Assembly: GCA_025357835.1 (NCBI GenBank)
Contig: JANYLM010000085.1
Location: forward strand, 1 to 38,806
Origin: Gammaproteobacteria bacterium
GTDB lineage: Bacteria > Pseudomonadota > Gammaproteobacteria > Steroidobacterales > Steroidobacteraceae
Direction of reading: 5' to 3'
Length of the DNA stretch: 38,806 bases
Shown piece by piece: positions 37,738 to 38,806 of the stretch. A model generated the notes under the pieces. The model ran no database searches and was not told the DNA's origin. It worked only from the letters and a program-made list of their open reading frames with translations. A program made the translations under genes and the position numbers. The number at the start of each line of letters is the position of its first letter. Positions within the stretch are counted from its first letter, which is position 1.

Positions 37738-38806
37738 GTGCACATGAATACTTTGTTCCCGATGCTCTGCTTGTCTTTGATGCCGCTGACAGGCCAAGCC
37801 CAGCAGGTTACCGCCGGTTCGGCCGCGTCCCCGGCGGCCCCTGCGCCGGTTACCGCCATCCGTGCCGGCAAGTTCATCGATGTGGAAGCGGGTCGCGTGC
37901 TCGCGAACCAAATTATTCTGATTCGCGGCTCGAAAATCCAGGCAGTCGGCTCGGAACTGGCGATACCGAATGGCGCCAAGGTTATCGATCTATCGAAGAT
38001 GACTGTGCTTCCTGGGCTCATCGACTGTCATACCCACCTGGCCGACCTTACGGACGCTGAGCCTCTCAATGTGCTGAAAAGGACGGCCGTGGAAACCGCC
38101 TATGCGACTGTCCCCAATGCCGGCGTCACGCTGCTCGCAGGCTTTACCACGGTGCGCGACGTCGGCGTCTACAGGGCCCTCAACGATGTGGCGATGCGCG
38201 ACGCCATCGCGCACGGCATCATCATAGGGCCGCGCATGTATGTGGCGGGGGCGTATGTCACCATCAGCGAGGGGGCCGGTGCAATGACCGGTCTATCGCC
38301 GGATATCCAGCTGCCCTGGGATTTGCGCTACGGCGAGGCGAACAGCCCCTGGGAAGTGCGGCAAAGGGTTCGAGAGCTCGCGCACCGCGGTGCGGACCAC
38401 ATCAAGGTGCTTTCCACGGGGGCCGTTCTGACCCATGGCAGCAACCCGAAGTCCATCGAGTTTACCCCCGAGGAGTTGCGCGCCGCCGTCGAGGAGGCCG
38501 CCAATTTCGGCCTGCGCGTCGAAGCGCACGCCCATGCGGCTGAAGGCATCAAGAATGCGATTCGCGCGGGGGTCGCGTCGATCGAGCATGCCACGCTCAT
38601 CGACGATGAAGGCATTGCGCTTGCCAAGCAGCACGGCACCTATCTGGATATGGACATTTACGATGAGGAGTGCATCCAGTCGGCCGCGGATACGCCAGCT
38701 GAATTTCTTCAGCATGACAGGGATCTAGCGGAGGCTCAACGCCGCAACTTCACTAAAGCGCTTCGTGCCGGTGTAAAGATGACGTTCGGCACCGACGCCG
38801 GTGTCT
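37738..38806 (+). CDS. Exported amidohydrolase, prolidase-like metal-dependent hydrolase (3' end outside window)
   Basis: The frame is open to the window end, giving 356 residues without the C-terminus. A signal peptide (MNTLFPMLCLSLMPLTGQAQQ) is followed by the amidohydrolase beta-sandwich strand ALRAGKFIDV-like segment AIRAGKFIDVEAGRV and VLPGLIDCHTHL with the metal ligands H98 and H100. The bridging, probably carboxylated Lys is K223 in HIKVLSTGAV, then H264/H266 in EAHAHA, H284 in SIEHAT and D353 in FGTDAG. All expected metal residues are present, so it should be active, probably as a periplasmic Xaa-Pro dipeptidase-type or related hydrolase (COG1228). GTG at 37738 lies five bases after GGAGGA; the ATG at 37744, eleven bases after, is the alternative. 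Confidence 0.9.
   Translation, partial: MHMNTLFPMLCLSLMPLTGQAQQVTAGSAASPAAPAPVTAIRAGKFIDVEAGRVLANQIILIRGSKIQAVGSELAIPNGAKVIDLSKMTVLPGLIDCHTHLADLTDAEPLNVLKRTAVETAYATVPNAGVTLLAGFTTVRDVGVYRALNDVAMRDAIAHGIIIGPRMYVAGAYVTISEGAGAMTGLSPDIQLPWDLRYGEANSPWEVRQRVRELAHRGADHIKVLSTGAVLTHGSNPKSIEFTPEELRAAVEEAANFGLRVEAHAHAAEGIKNAIRAGVASIEHATLIDDEGIALAKQHGTYLDMDIYDEECIQSAADTPAEFLQHDRDLAEAQRRNFTKALRAGVKMTFGTDAGV

Overview
The window is GC-rich, densely coded and looks like a chromosomal segment of a gammaproteobacterium. The backbone order clpS-clpA / infA / aat / COG3146 / trxB / ftsK-lolA-rarA-serS is the arrangement I know from Pseudomonas- and Xanthomonas-like genomes. The accessory content (large TonB-dependent receptor, TPR-sulfotransferase, CocE/NonD-type hydrolase, prolidase-like amidohydrolase) would suit a Steroidobacter- or Nevskia-like lineage, but that finer placement is inference.

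Layout. Positions 1-16 kb are mostly housekeeping: clpS (5' end cut off) and clpA; convergent infA; a minus-strand trxB-COG3146-aat operon; then, divergent from trxB, ftsK followed by lolA, rarA and serS. ClpS, ClpA and Aat are all parts of the N-degron pathway. A Bax inhibitor-1 family membrane protein, an exported M3 metallopeptidase and tRNA-Ser(UGA) follow. From 14.9 to 23.6 kb there is a minus-strand MFS transporter/FAD-oxidoreductase pair. Divergent from it are a TonB-dependent receptor, a terminator, a TPR-sulfotransferase and a phytanoyl-CoA-dioxygenase-like protein, which look like an uptake and modification locus.

Positions 23.6-31.1 kb hold a truncated carboxymuconolactone-decarboxylase-like remnant and a tight three-gene operon: a 1015-residue six-hairpin glycosidase-like protein, a fused permease-ATPase ABC transporter, and an exported CocE/NonD-family protein. 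The last two are full length but lack residues normally needed for catalysis. The ABC protein lacks the Walker B glutamate and the H-loop histidine; the hydrolase homologue lacks all three members of the Ser-Asp-His triad. This is the most unusual part of the window.

Positions 31.3-38.8 kb hold an EF-G paralogue outside the str operon with a lengthened switch I, then a 372-base gene-free stretch that reads as a structured mRNA leader. It has several perfect stem-loops, two mutually exclusive helices and a final hairpin burying the ribosome binding site of a divergent Nramp-type transporter. murJ, a YfcG/YghU-like glutathione transferase and the start of an exported amidohydrolase (cut by the window end) complete it. 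I saw no CRISPR array, insertion sequence, prophage or rRNA. All motif, start-site and RNA-structure calls were made by eye, without database or folding calculations.
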